A stretch of DNA of 64,000 nucleotides from PNOJ01 sp016706845 (GCA_016706845.1 JADJIV010000010.1:62001-126000); one strand, 5' to 3'; shown: positions 19,203 to 28,807, counted from the first letter of the stretch. A program made the numbers and translations. Notes: generated by a model not told the origin, from the letters alone.

Positions 19203-21132
19203 CGCTCCTGCTGGTCGCGCTGGGGCTGCTCGTCGCCGGCGGGGCCGCCGCGCTCCTGTGCCGGCAGTCGCCCCGCGCCGCGAACCTGCTCGGCGCGGGC
19301 AGCGCGGCCGCGGCCTGCGCGCTGGGGCTGGTCCCGGCCGTCACGGGCCTGGTCGGCGGCGGCGCGCGGCTGGAGTCGGCGTGGCCTGTCCCCGGCGGCT
19401 CCCTCGCGCTCGCGATCGACCCGCTCACCGCATTCTTCCTGCTGCCGCTGTTCGGCCTGTGCGGTCTCGCCGCCGTCTACGGCGCCGGCTACTTGAGCGC
19501 AGCGCCCGGCGGCCGCTCCCCCGGACCGCCGTGGTTCCATTTCAGCTGGCTGGTCGCCGGGATGGTCGTCGTGGTCACGGCGCGCAACGCGGTCCTGTTC
19601 CTGGTGGCGTGGGAGGTCATGTCGCTCGCGTCGTACTTCCTCGTCACGCGCGACGACGAGAGGGAGGACGTGCGGGAGGCCGGCTGGACCTACCTGGTCG
19701 CGACCCACTTCGGCAACGCCTGCCTGATCGCCCTGTTCGCCCTGCTGGGCCCGCGGTCCCTCGACTTCGCCGACTTCGGCCCCGCCTCGCACGCCGGCCT
19801 GCTGTTCGTGCTGGCCCTGATCGGGTTCGGCACCAAGGCCGGCTTCGTGCCCCTGCACGTCTGGCTGCCGGAGGCGCACCCGGCGGCGCCGAGCCACGTC
19901 TCGGCCGTGATGTCGGGCGTCATGATCAAGATGGGGATCTACGGGCTGCTGCGCACGCTGACCTGGCTGGGCCCGCCGCCGCTCTGGTGGGGCGGGCTGC
20001 TGATCGCCGCGGAGCGGCTTCGGGCGTCGTCGCCGTCATGTTCGCCCTGGCCCAGCGCGACCTCAAGCGCGTGCTGGCCTACAGCAGCGTGGAGAACACC
20101 TCGATCATCGCCCTGGGCCTCGGGGTCGGGCTGGTCGGGCTGCACGCCGGCACGCCGGGCGTCGCCGTCCTCGGCCTCGCGGGCGCGCTGCTGCACGTCT
20201 GGACCCACGCGCTCGGCAAGGGTCTGCTGTTCCTGGGCGCGGGCGCGGTGCTGCACGCGACCGGCACCCGGGAGATGGACCGGCTCGGCGGTCTGTCGCG
20301 CAGCATGCCGCTGACCTCGGCGACCTTCCTGGTCGGCGCCGCGGCGATCGCCGGCCTGCCGCCGCTGAGCGGCTTCTTCAGCGAGTTCCTGATCCTGTAC
20401 GGCGCGGTCCAGCACGCCGGACTGCACAGCCTGGCCGCCATGGTCGCCCTGGCGCTCATGAGCGGCCTGGCGGCCGCCGTCTTCGTGCGCGCGTTCGGGA
20501 GCGTCTTCCTCGGCGCCGCGCGCGACGACGGCGTGCGCGGCGCGCACGACCCGGGCGCGGCCATGCGGGTGCCGATGGCGATCCTGGCGCCGGCGCTGCT
20601 GGCCCTCGGCCTCTCGACGCCGGTGCTGCTGCCCGCCCTGACGCCGGTGGTGGAGCAGATCGGCGGCCTGCCGGCGCGACGGGAGCTCGAGGCCGCGACG
20701 GCGCCCCTCGCGGTCGTGGTGCTCGGCTCGACCATCTTCCTGGCGCTCGTCGCCCTGATCGCGGGCCTGCGCCGGTCGCTGCTGGCGGGGCGGACGGTGG
20801 GCGCGGCCGCGACCTGGGACTGCGGCTACGCGCACCCCGCGCCGCGGATGCAGTACACGGCCTCGTCGTTCGCGCAGCCGCTGACCGCCCTGTTCGGCCC
20901 CGTGCTGCGGACGCGCCTGACCTGGGACGCGCCGCGCGGCCTCTTCCCCGCAGCCGCCGCTTTCGCGACCCGGACGCCGGACGTCGTCCGCGAGGCCGCG
21001 CTGCGCCCGCTCTTCGACCTCGTGTCCGGCGCGCTGCACGCCATGCACCGCCTGCAGCACGGCCGGCTGCACCTCTACGTCATCTCCATCGCGCTGACGC
21101 TGGTGGTCCTGCTGCTCTGGAGGCTGTCGTGA
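19199..21132 (+). CDS. HyfB/NuoL-like proton-conducting subunit (frameshifted)
   Basis: A large antiporter-like subunit of a complex I/group 4 hydrogenase-related membrane complex. About 640 residues form some 16 hydrophobic segments. Family marks include LVAWEVMSLASYFLVT (the Glu of helix 5), IGFGTKAGFVPLHVWLPEAH (Lys and His for proton transfer), RDLKRVLAYSSVENT and WTHALGKGLLFLGAG. The frame breaks near 20015, between LLIAAER and GVVAVMFALAQRD. The ORF is otherwise continuous. ATG at 19199 overlaps the EIIA stop. The C-terminus (RMQYTASSFAQPLTALFG) matches HyfB rather than NuoL. Confidence 0.88.
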
Positions 21133-22034
21133 GCGGCTACGCCGGACTCCTCGCGGCGCTGGTCCTGGCGCCCCTGCTGCCCGGGGTGATCAACCGGACG
21201 AAGTCGTTCTTCGCCGGCCGCCGCGGCCCGCCGCTGCTGCAGCCCTACTTCGACCTGGCCAAGCTCCTGCGCAAGGGCGCGGTCTACAGCACGACGACGA
21301 CCTGGCTGTTCCGGGCCGGGCCGGTCGTCGGGCTCGCGGCCATGCTCGTGGCGGCGGCGCTGGCCCCGTTCGGGGGCGTCAGCGCGCCGCTGGCCTTCGC
21401 GGGCGACTTCCTGTTCTTCGCCGGCCTGCTCGGGGTCGCCCGCTTCGTGACGATGCTGGCGGCGCTCGACACCGGGTCGAGCTTCGAGGGGATGGGGGCC
21501 AGCCGCGAGGCGCAGTTCGCCGCGCTGGCGGAGCCGGCCTTCCTGCTCGGGCTGACGGCCGTCGCCTGGAAGACCGGCGGGCTCTCGCTGTCGGGCATGC
21601 TCGGGACCAACTCGTTCGCGACCTGGAGCGGCGCCGCGGCGCCGCTGGCGCTGGTCTGCGTGTCGCTGCTGGTCGTCTTCCTGGCCGAGAACGCGCGCAT
21701 CCCGGTGGACGACCCCAACACGCACCTCGAGCTGACGATGATCCACGAGGTCATGGTCCTCGACCACGGCGGCCCCGACCTCGCCCTGATCCAGTACGCG
21801 GCCGCGCTGAAGATGTGGGTCCTCGGCTCGCTCGTCGTGGGCATCGCGCTGCCCGTGCGCAGCCTGGCGCACGGGTGGGCGTTCGCGGCCTCGGTGGCGG
21901 GCATGCTCGCGCTCTGCGTGATCGTGGGCGTCGTGGAGTCGTGCCTGGCGCGGCTGCGGCTGACCCGGGTGCCCCAACTGCTGCTGGGAGCGGGCGTGCT
22001 GTCGCTCCTGGCGCTCTTCATCGGATTGAAATGA
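21129..22034 (+). CDS. HyfC/NuoH-like membrane subunit
   Basis: Anchors the peripheral arm to the membrane arm. It has 301 residues and about eight hydrophobic segments, with the NuoH/HyfC signatures RGPPLLQPYFDLAKLLRKG and ENARIPVDDPNTHLELTMIH. GTG at 21129 overlaps the previous stop and its own stop overlaps the next ATG, showing tight translational coupling. It is intact. Confidence 0.93.
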   Translation: MSGYAGLLAALVLAPLLPGVINRTKSFFAGRRGPPLLQPYFDLAKLLRKGAVYSTTTTWLFRAGPVVGLAAMLVAAALAPFGGVSAPLAFAGDFLFFAGLLGVARFVTMLAALDTGSSFEGMGASREAQFAALAEPAFLLGLTAVAWKTGGLSLSGMLGTNSFATWSGAAAPLALVCVSLLVVFLAENARIPVDDPNTHLELTMIHEVMVLDHGGPDLALIQYAAALKMWVLGSLVVGIALPVRSLAHGWAFAASVAGMLALCVIVGVVESCLARLRLTRVPQLLLGAGVLSLLALFIGLK

Positions 22035-22690
22035 ACAGCTGGATCGACGCAGTCCTGGTGCTGATCACCCTGACGAGCCTGGTGCTGCTGGGCGCGAGCC
22101 GCCTGGGCACGAGCATCCGCATGGTGGCCCTCCAGGGGGTCCTGCTCAGCCCGCTGCCGCTGCTCCTGGCCGGGGATGCCGGCATCACGCTGCGCGCCGC
22201 GGGGCTGGCGGTGGCGACGGTGCTGATCAAGGGGATCGGTTTCCCGTGGCTGATGGACCGGGCCGTCCGCGGCGGCTCGCTGCGGCGGGAGCTCGACCCG
22301 CGCCTCGGCTACAACGCCTCCCTGCTGGCGGGCGTGCTGCTGCTCGCCGTCGCGTTCCTGCTCAGCAGCCGGCTGCCGCTGCCGCCCGGGGAGGGGACCC
22401 CGCTGGTGCTGCCCGCGGCCCTGTTCAACATCCTGGCCGGGATGTTCGTCATCGCGAGCCGGCGCCAGGCGATCACGCAGGTGCTCGGCTACCTCGTGCT
22501 GGAGAACGGCATCTACGTGTTCGGCGTCGGGATCGCCAGCCACCAGCCGCTGCTGGTCGAGCTGGGCATCCTGCTCGACGTCTTCGCCGCCGTGTTCGTC
22601 ATGGGCATCGTCATCTTCCACATGGGCCGCGAGCTCGACCACATCGACACGGGACGCATGACCCTGCTCAACGACTGGGAGAAGGAGTGA
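22031..22690 (+). CDS. HyfE-like (NuoK/MnhC-related) membrane subunit
   Basis: A 219-residue hydrophobic protein with about seven membrane segments. It matches HyfE, whose C-terminal half is NuoK-like: GYLVLENGIYVFGVGIASHQ and DVFAAVFVMGIVIFHM. ATG at 22031 overlaps the hyfC-like stop. Upstream in-frame sequence is hyfC antisense-frame shadow and is excluded. Confidence 0.9.
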   Translation: MNSWIDAVLVLITLTSLVLLGASRLGTSIRMVALQGVLLSPLPLLLAGDAGITLRAAGLAVATVLIKGIGFPWLMDRAVRGGSLRRELDPRLGYNASLLAGVLLLAVAFLLSSRLPLPPGEGTPLVLPAALFNILAGMFVIASRRQAITQVLGYLVLENGIYVFGVGIASHQPLLVELGILLDVFAAVFVMGIVIFHMGRELDHIDTGRMTLLNDWEKE

Positions 22691-22697
22691 CGGCCTC

Positions 22698-24161
22698 GTG
22701 ATCGGCGCCCTCATCATCGTCCCCGCGCTCGCCGGCGCGCTCTGCTTCGCTCTGCGGAACAACCGCGCCCGGCGCGCGCTGCTCGTCGCTGCGGCCGTGG
22801 CCCACGCGGCGCTCGCCGCCGCCGCCTGGCGCGGCTCGCCCGAGCCCACCCTGTACGACTGGCTGGCGCTGGACGACCTGGGGCGGCTCTTCCTCGGCAT
22901 CACCAGCCTGCTGTTCCTGGTCGCCGCCGTGTACGCCGTCGGCTACCTCGCTCGCGAGAAGGTCCGGGCCGCCGGCGACCCCGGCGAGGACTTCCTGTTC
23001 CGGAACATCCCCGAGGCGGCGTTCACCGGCTGCCTGCTGCTGTTCCTGTCCGCGATGACGCTCGTCATCACGAGCCGCCACCTCGGTCTGCTCTGGGCGG
23101 GCGTGGAGGCGACGACCCTGGCGAGCGCGCCGCTCATCTTCTTCCACCGTCACCAGCGCTCGCTGGAGGCGACCTGGAAGTACCTGGTCCTCTGCTCGCT
23201 CGGCATCGCGGTGGCGCTGCTGGGGAGCTTCTTCCTCTCGGTCGCGCTGCGGGAAACGTCCTCGTCGTCGTCGCTCGTGCTCGACGACCTGCTGCGCCGG
23301 GCGCCGGGGGCCGACGTGCCGTGGCTGCGCGCCGCGTTCATCTGCCTGCTCGTCGGCTACGGCACCAAGATGGGCCTCGCGCCGCTGCACAGCTGGCTGC
23401 CGGACGCCCACAGCGAGGCCCCGTCGGTCGTCTCCGCGCTGCTGTCGGGCGCGCTGCTGAACTGCGCCTTCCTGGCCATCCTGCGCGTGCTGCAGGTCTG
23501 CCTGGCGGCCGGGCAGGGCGAGTTCGCGCGCGACCTGCTGCTCGGCTTCGGCCTGTTCTCGATGGCGACGGCGGCCGTGTTCCTGGTGCGCCAGCCCGAC
23601 TTCAAGCGGCTGCTCGCCTACTCGAGCGTCGAGCACATGGGCCTCCTCGCCGTCGGCGTCGGGCTCGGCGGGCTCGGCAACTACGGCGCGCTGCTGCACG
23701 CCGTCAGCCATTCGCTCACCAAGGGGATGCTGTTCCTCGTCGCGGGGAACATCATGTCCGCCTACCAGACCAAGGCGGCCGGCGGGGTGCGGGGCCTCCT
23801 GCGCGGGCTGCCGGCTTCCGGGATCCTCTGGACCGCCGGCTTGTTCGCCATCGCGGGCTCGCCGCCCTTCGGCACCTTCCTGAGCGAGTTCACGCTCGTC
23901 CGCGCGGCGCTGGAGCTGGGCCGGCCGGTCGTGGCGGGCGCGATGCTGCTGCTGCTCGCGGTGATCTTCGCCGGCATGTCGCGCACGATGCTGGCGATGG
24001 CGCACGGCGAATCACCGACGAAGCATCCCCCCGAGCCGTTGCTGGCCGTGGCCCCCCCCGTCGTGCTGGCCGTGCTGGTCCTGCTGCTCGGGCTCTACAT
24101 CCCGCCGCCGCTGGAGTCGACGCTGCGTCTGGCCGCCCGCGCCTTAGGTGTGCCGTCATGA
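22698..24161 (+). CDS. HyfF/NuoN-like proton-conducting subunit
   Basis: A second antiporter-like subunit of the complex. It has 487 residues and about 14 hydrophobic segments. Key motifs are LLWAGVEATTLASAPL (helix 5 Glu), VGYGTKMGLAPLHSWLPDAH (Lys and His) and DFKRLLAYSSVEHMGLL. The GTG start at 22698 follows the hyfE-like gene by 7 bases. Intact. With HyfB it gives the complex two predicted proton or sodium channels. Confidence 0.92.
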   Translation: MIGALIIVPALAGALCFALRNNRARRALLVAAAVAHAALAAAAWRGSPEPTLYDWLALDDLGRLFLGITSLLFLVAAVYAVGYLAREKVRAAGDPGEDFLFRNIPEAAFTGCLLLFLSAMTLVITSRHLGLLWAGVEATTLASAPLIFFHRHQRSLEATWKYLVLCSLGIAVALLGSFFLSVALRETSSSSSLVLDDLLRRAPGADVPWLRAAFICLLVGYGTKMGLAPLHSWLPDAHSEAPSVVSALLSGALLNCAFLAILRVLQVCLAAGQGEFARDLLLGFGLFSMATAAVFLVRQPDFKRLLAYSSVEHMGLLAVGVGLGGLGNYGALLHAVSHSLTKGMLFLVAGNIMSAYQTKAAGGVRGLLRGLPASGILWTAGLFAIAGSPPFGTFLSEFTLVRAALELGRPVVAGAMLLLLAVIFAGMSRTMLAMAHGESPTKHPPEPLLAVAPPVVLAVLVLLLGLYIPPPLESTLRLAARALGVPS

Positions 24162-24174
24162 TGGGGGTGCCGAC

Positions 24175-25632
24175 ATGATGCCGATCGCCAACGGCGGACG
24201 GATCTCCCTGCGCGAGGTGCCGCAGCTCCCGGTCGAGCGCTTCCGGGAGGAGATCGTCGCGGCGGTCGGCCGCGGCGGCCGCCTCTGCGCGTTCTTCGGC
24301 CGGCCCGACGGCGACGGGACGCTGCTGCTGGCGCTGCTCTCCTCGGGCGAGACGAGCGGCCTGGCCGCCGTGTCGGCGCGGGTGGGCGACACCTACCCGG
24401 CCCTGACGCCGGACTGCCCGCAGGCGCACTGGTTCGAGCGGGAGATCCACGAGAGCTGCGGCGTGACGCCCGAGGGTCACCCGTGGCTCAAGCCGGTGCG
24501 CTTCCCGCGCGGCGACGTCGGCACGGCCGACTTCTACCGCGTCGAAGGCCCGGAAATCCACGAGGTCGCCGTGGGGCCGGTGCACGCCGGCATCATCGAG
24601 CCCGGCCACTTCCGCTTCCAGTGCCACGGCGAGCGCGTGCTGCACCTCGAGATCTCGCTCGGCTACCAGCACCGCGGCGTGGAGCGGGCCCTGGTCGGCG
24701 GCCCGGACCGGCGCACCGTGCCCTACCTGGAGACGCTGGCGGGCGACACCAGCATCGGCCACGCGTCCGCCGGCGCGCTCGTGATCGAGGCGCTGGCCGG
24801 CCTCCCCGCGCCGCCGCGGGCCGACGCCCTGCGCGGCGTCGCGCTGGAACTGGAGCGCCTGGCCAACCACACCGGCGACCTCGGCGCGCTCGCCGGCGAC
24901 ATCGGTTTTTTGCCGACCGCCGCCTTCTGCGGGCGCCTGCGCGGCGACTTCCTGAACCTGACCGCCGCGCTCTGCGGCAACCGCTTCGGCCGCGGCCTGG
25001 TCCGCCCCGGCGGCGTGCTCTTCGACCTCGACCCCGCCCGGGCGGACAGCATGAAGACCCGCCTGGCCGACACCCTGCGCGACGTGACCGCGGCCACCGA
25101 CCTGCTCTGGGAGACCGCCACCGTGCTGTCGCGGTTCGAGGATACGGGGATCGTCACGCCCGCGGCGTGCGCGGAGCTGGGGCTGGTGGGACCGCCGGCG
25201 CGCGCCTGCGGCCTGGAGCGCGACGTGCGCTACGAGCAGCCGTGCGGGATCTACCGCTTCCGGCAGATCCCGGTCTCGACCTGGCCGACCGGGGACGTGC
25301 TGGCCCGGGCGAACGTGCGCGCGCTGGAGATCCAGAGGTCGGCGGAGTTCGTCGACGCGCTGATCGGGGCGCTGCCGGAGGGGCCGCTGCGGGCCCCGAC
25401 GGGCGCGCTCGCCCCGGACTCGCTGGCGGTCGCGCTGGTCGAGGGCTGGCGCGGGGAGATCTGCCACGCGGCGGTGACCGACGACCGGGGCCGCTTCGCG
25501 GCCTACCGGATCGTCGACCCGTCGTGCCACAACTGGACCGCCCTGGCCCTCGCGATGCGCGGCCAGGAGATCTCCGACTTCCCGCTCTGCAACAAGAGCT
25601 TCAACCTCTCCTACTGCGGGCACGACCTATGA
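24175..25632 (+). CDS. HyfG/NuoCD-like large subunit lacking NiFe ligands (Ehr type)
   Basis: The peripheral large subunit: NuoC-like N-terminus (about 1-115) fused to a NuoD/hydrogenase-large-subunit domain. In true group 4 hydrogenases four Cys in two CxxC motifs hold Ni and Fe. Here the first site reads ETLAGDTSIGHAS, with no Cys. The second reads VDPSCHNWTAL, with a single, displaced Cys. The protein therefore cannot bind a NiFe centre and belongs with the energy-converting hydrogenase-related (Ehr) complexes. The C-terminus FPLCNKSFNLSYCGHDL resembles that group. ATG at 24175 (MMPIANGG) follows HyfF by 13 bases, and the stop overlaps the next ATG. The electron donor and acceptor are unknown. 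Confidence 0.88.
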   Translation: MMPIANGGRISLREVPQLPVERFREEIVAAVGRGGRLCAFFGRPDGDGTLLLALLSSGETSGLAAVSARVGDTYPALTPDCPQAHWFEREIHESCGVTPEGHPWLKPVRFPRGDVGTADFYRVEGPEIHEVAVGPVHAGIIEPGHFRFQCHGERVLHLEISLGYQHRGVERALVGGPDRRTVPYLETLAGDTSIGHASAGALVIEALAGLPAPPRADALRGVALELERLANHTGDLGALAGDIGFLPTAAFCGRLRGDFLNLTAALCGNRFGRGLVRPGGVLFDLDPARADSMKTRLADTLRDVTAATDLLWETATVLSRFEDTGIVTPAACAELGLVGPPARACGLERDVRYEQPCGIYRFRQIPVSTWPTGDVLARANVRALEIQRSAEFVDALIGALPEGPLRAPTGALAPDSLAVALVEGWRGEICHAAVTDDRGRFAAYRIVDPSCHNWTALALAMRGQEISDFPLCNKSFNLSYCGHDL

Positions 25633-26390
25633 TCAGAGCACTCGTCGCCAGGCTGCGCCAGAAGCACCGCACGATCGCCTACCCGGCGGTCGTGCCCGAA
25701 CTGCCGGACCGCTGGCGCTGCCGCCCCGTCATCGCGCCCGACCTCTGCGTGGACGGCTGCCGGGCCTGCGCCGATGTCTGCCCCACCGGGGCGATCCTGG
25801 CCGGCGGCACCCCGCCCTGCATCGACCTCGGCCGCTGCCTCTTCTGCCCCGAGTGCGCCGCCGCCTGCCCGACCGGGGCGATCACCTACAGCCGGGACCA
25901 CCGCATGGCGACCCGCGGGCGCGATGATCTCATCGTCGGCGACGAGCTGCGGCTGGCGCGCGCGCTCGACGACGCCGCACTGCGCGTGTTCGGCCGCTCG
26001 CTCCAGCTGCGCCAGGTCAGCGCCGGCGGCTGCAACGGCTGCGAGGCGGACGTCAACGTGCTGAGCACGATCGTCTTCGACCTGTCGCGCTTCGGCGTCC
26101 AGTTCGTCGCCTCGCCACGCCACGCCGACGGCCTGCTGATCACCGGCCCGGTGACCCGCAACATGGAAACCGCCCTGCGCAAGACCTGGGAAGCCGTGCC
26201 GACGCCCCGCCTGGTGATCGCGGTCGGCGCCTGCGCCATCTCGGGCGGCCCCTACATCGGCCACCCCGAGACGCTCGACGGCGCCGCCGCCGTGGTGCCG
26301 GTGGATCTCCACGTGCCCGGCTGCCCGCCGCACCCCCTGACCATCCTGGACGGCATCCTGCGCCTGTTGGACAAGCTCCGCCCCACATGA
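25629..26390 (+). CDS. fused 2x[4Fe-4S] ferredoxin and NuoB/HycG-like small subunit
   Basis: A 253-residue electron-transfer subunit. Residues about 38-90 carry two ferredoxin motifs (CVDGCRACADVCP and CLFCPECAAACP, eight Cys). From about 130 the NuoB-like domain keeps the cluster N2 ligands: GGCNGCEADVN, VGACAISGG and VPGCPPHPL. In hydrogenases these two parts are usually separate proteins (HyfH and HyfI), so this is a fusion. It closes the operon, coupled by ATGA to the large subunit and followed by a terminator. Confidence 0.92.
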   Translation: MIRALVARLRQKHRTIAYPAVVPELPDRWRCRPVIAPDLCVDGCRACADVCPTGAILAGGTPPCIDLGRCLFCPECAAACPTGAITYSRDHRMATRGRDDLIVGDELRLARALDDAALRVFGRSLQLRQVSAGGCNGCEADVNVLSTIVFDLSRFGVQFVASPRHADGLLITGPVTRNMETALRKTWEAVPTPRLVIAVGACAISGGPYIGHPETLDGAAAVVPVDLHVPGCPPHPLTILDGILRLLDKLRPT

Positions 26391-26396
26391 CAGCGA

Positions 26397-26420
26397 CCCC
26401 GCTCTCCGGAGAGAGCGGGG
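26397..26420. terminator. terminator between the Ehr operon and an RRM gene
   Basis: A perfect 10-bp stem (CCCCGCTCTC with GAGAGCGGGG) and the tetraloop CGGA start 7 bp after the last Ehr gene. The convergent RRM gene ends 50 bp away on the other side. There is no long T tract. Confidence 0.7.
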
Positions 26421-26469
26421 CCGTTGCGTCTCGAATCGGCGCGGCTCGCGGCCGCGGCCGGTCTTCGTC

Positions 26470-26745
26470 CTACCAGCGGGGCCGATCGTTCGAGCGCGGC
26501 TCGCGAGGCCGGGCCTCGTTGACGTTCAGCGGGCGGCCGTCGACGTCCATGCCGTTGGTTTTCTCGATGGCGGTCGTGGCCGCGACGTCATCGGACATCT
26601 CCACGAAACCGAAGCCGCGCGAGCGGCCGGTGTCGCGGTCCATGATGACGGTGGCGCTGCTGACCTCGCCGAACTGCGAGTAGACCTTCATGAGGTCCTG
26701 ATCGGTGAGGTTGAAACTGAGGTTGCCGACATAGATCTTCTTCAA
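26470..26745 (-). CDS. RRM-domain RNA-binding protein
   Basis: A single RNA recognition motif of the cyanobacterial/Gly-rich Rbp kind. RNP2 is KKIYVGNLSF and RNP1 is RGFGFVEM, followed by a short Arg-rich tail (ARPREPRSNDRPRW). It has about 91 residues. I prefer the TTG at 26745, which places AAGGGA 9 nt upstream and gives the family start Met-Lys-Lys-Ile-Tyr; a GTG at 26754 is too close to that SD. A second copy lies at 31.5 kb. Likely role: RNA chaperone or post-transcriptional regulator under cold or stress. The leader contains a terminator, so expression is probably attenuated. Confidence 0.9.
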   Translation of the reverse strand: MKKIYVGNLSFNLTDQDLMKVYSQFGEVSSATVIMDRDTGRSRGFGFVEMSDDVAATTAIEKTNGMDVDGRPLNVNEARPREPRSNDRPRW

Positions 26746-26817
26746 ACTGGTCACTTCCCTTGAACCTGCTGGACCCTCGGGCTCCCGCGACTATTCGGGG
26801 AGTCCCTGGTCCCTGCT

Positions 26818-26843
26818 AAAAAAAGGCTGGCCGAGATGGCCAG
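26818..26843 (-). terminator. intrinsic terminator inside the RRM gene leader (attenuator)
   Basis: On the minus strand CTGGCC, loop ATCTC and GGCCAG are followed by CC and seven T, a textbook intrinsic terminator. It sits 73 nt before the RRM start codon and only a few bases after the predicted transcription start, so it must be bypassed to express the gene. CCTGCT upstream and AGCAGG just downstream can pair, but CCTGCT lies at or before the predicted start point. Confidence 0.75.
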
Positions 26844-26855
26844 TCCCTGCGGCTG

Positions 26856-26884
26856 ACGATAGCAGGAAACATGCCGAAAGGCAA
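26856..26884 (-). promoter_or_regulatory. sigma70-type promoter of the RRM gene
   Basis: On the minus strand TTGCCT (26884-26879), 17 bp, TATCGT (26861-26856). The start would be near 26849. From there to 26744 is the structured leader. The remaining intergenic part up to 27074 shows nothing else I can name. Confidence 0.55.
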
Positions 26885-27074
26885 GGGATGCCCGCCAAAT
26901 CGTTAACACCAGGCCCGGAACCCGTTGACGTGATGGAGTCTGCGGTGGTACGCTTCCCGGCGATGGGGACTACCCTATGTCCCCTGCCGGACTGCCGACC
27001 GCCGGATCGGCGGCCCCTCCTGGGCGGTCCCTGGCGTCCTCACCGAAACGAGGCGCGATGACCTCGCATCCGCC

Positions 27075-27751
27075 GTGGCGCGCTCCGCCGCCGCCTGGTG
27101 CCTCCTGGCGCTGCTGATCGTCGGCGCCCCGCCGTCGCCCGCCGGCGTGGAGATCGGCGGCACGGACGCGCCACCCGTCCATCCCCGCCACAGCGCGCCC
27201 CTGAAGATCTGGGTCGGGCCCACCATCGGCTGGCGCTTCCTGACCGATCAGGCCATGTCCGAGACCTACGGCACCGTGGCGATCCCGGGCCTGATGAGCG
27301 CCACGGACCTCGCGGACGACACCCGCTTCGTGCTGGCCGCCGGCTACGGGTTCGCCCGGGGGGACCCGTTCTACGACGTCACGGGCTTCGAGGGGCCCTG
27401 GACGGCCGAGCTGACGACGATCCCCGTGCAGGTCGGCCTGCAGAGCGACCTCGCGCCCCACCCCCGCCTGCACATCCTCTGCGGCCTGTCCGCGGAACTG
27501 GTGTGGATGCAGGAGCGCCTGGCCGCCGCCGCCGTCGCCGGCTCCGCGGACTACGTGGTCTACGACGGCTGGGGCGAAGGCCTGAGGGTCAGCTTCGGAC
27601 CCGAGTGGCGCGCGGCGGACGCCCGCCGCGCCGTCGGCTTCACGCTGGACTGGGGCGTTTCCGGCGGCGAGGTCTTCAGCCGGGCAGGCAGCACCACGAG
27701 GTGAACCTGACGGGCGCGAACGTGCAATGCCACATCCTGTGGCGCCTGTGA
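27075..27751 (+). CDS. predicted outer-membrane beta-barrel protein (frameshift near the 3' end)
   Basis: About 225 residues: signal peptide (to about residue 24, ending PSPAG), then strands such as KIWVGPTIGWRFLTD, TRFVLAAGYGFARG and LRVSFGPEWRAADARRAVGF. Near 27690 the frame shifts, and reading HHEVNLTGANVQCHILWRL then stop at 27751 gives a final strand. The GTG at 27075 is the first start in frame. An ATG at 27058 with an AACGAGG SD would need one more indel and may be the real start. No family is recognised beyond a PorT-like or generic small barrel. Confidence 0.6.
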
Positions 27752-27785
27752 ACGCGGCGCGACCGACATGAAAGCGAGGCGTGAC

Positions 27786-28807
27786 ATGCCGAACCGGATC
27801 CGCGTCACCGCGACGCTCGTCCTGAACCTGGCCCTGGCCGTCACCGCGGCCGTCCCGGCCCTGGCCGACGGCGCGATGTTCGCCCCCTGGGGCTACGAGC
27901 TGTACGAGACCGAGCAGATCGCCGTGGTGGAACACGACGCGGCGGCCGGCGCCGAGACGCTGCACGTGCTGCCCGGCTTCCGCACCGAATCGAGCGGCTT
28001 CGCCTGGATCGTGCCCGTGCCCGCGCTGCCGGAGGTCGGCGTCTCCGACTTCGACATCTTCCAGGATGCGGTCGGCCTGACGGCCCCCGTGTGGCGCTGC
28101 GCGACGAGGCCTGGGGCTGCACGAATTCGGACATCTACTACGGGGCCCTCGACGACGCCAACGGCGTGGACATCATCGACGACCGGCTGGTCGGCATCTA
28201 CCGCACGCTCGTGCTCGGCGCCGACGACGCGTCGGCGCTGGCCGACTCCCTGACCGCCTGGGGCTTCCTGCACGAAGGCAACCGGGAAGCGACCCTGGCC
28301 GTGCTCGACGCCTACGTCGCGCGGTCCTGGTACTTCGTGGCGATGAAGGTGGATCCGGAAACCGTCGAAGAGTGGCAGCAGCAGGGCGGTTACTGGTACG
28401 GGAACCTGTCGCCGGTCCGCCTGGAGTTCGCCACGGACGAACCCGTCTATCCCCTGGCGATCTCCTCGCTCAGCGCCGCGCCGTCGTCCGACGTGATCCT
28501 CTACACCATCGCGGACCGCCGCCTGACCTTCCCCGACGCCACGACGCTCTACGCCAACCGGGTGACGGAAAGCGAACTGCAGGAGATCAGGCGCGTCTAC
28601 CCGAACTTCGGCGCCCTGCTGCACGCGGGCGACTTCGTCACCAAGCTGCGCCGCACCTTCGCGCCCGACGAGATGACGGAAGACCTGGTGCTCGCGCCCG
28701 ACGGCGACGACGAGTTCCACCAGGTCTTCTATTCCGGCATCCCGTGGACGGCCGTGCTGTTGCTGGGCACGGGCGCGTGGCTGAGGCTGCGGCCGCGCCG
28801 CGCCTGA
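27786..28807 (+). CDS. DUF2330-family secreted protein with C-terminal membrane anchor (frameshifted)
   Basis: A signal peptide (residues 1-27, ending PALADG) leads into GAMFAPWGYELYETEQIAVV and FRTESSGFAWIVPVPALPEV, the hallmarks of DUF2330, a family of extracytoplasmic proteins of unknown function. The frame changes near 28095 and continues to WTAVLLLGTGAWLRLRPRRA, a last hydrophobic segment with a positive end. ATG at 27786 is preferred to 27768 because GAGGCG lies just upstream. The upstream barrel gene is 35 bp away and may share the transcript. Confidence 0.8.

Noticed and set aside
24175..26390. Functional group 4 NiFe hydrogenase
   Set aside because: The large subunit lacks the CxxC pairs at both NiFe sites, so hydrogen chemistry is not expected.
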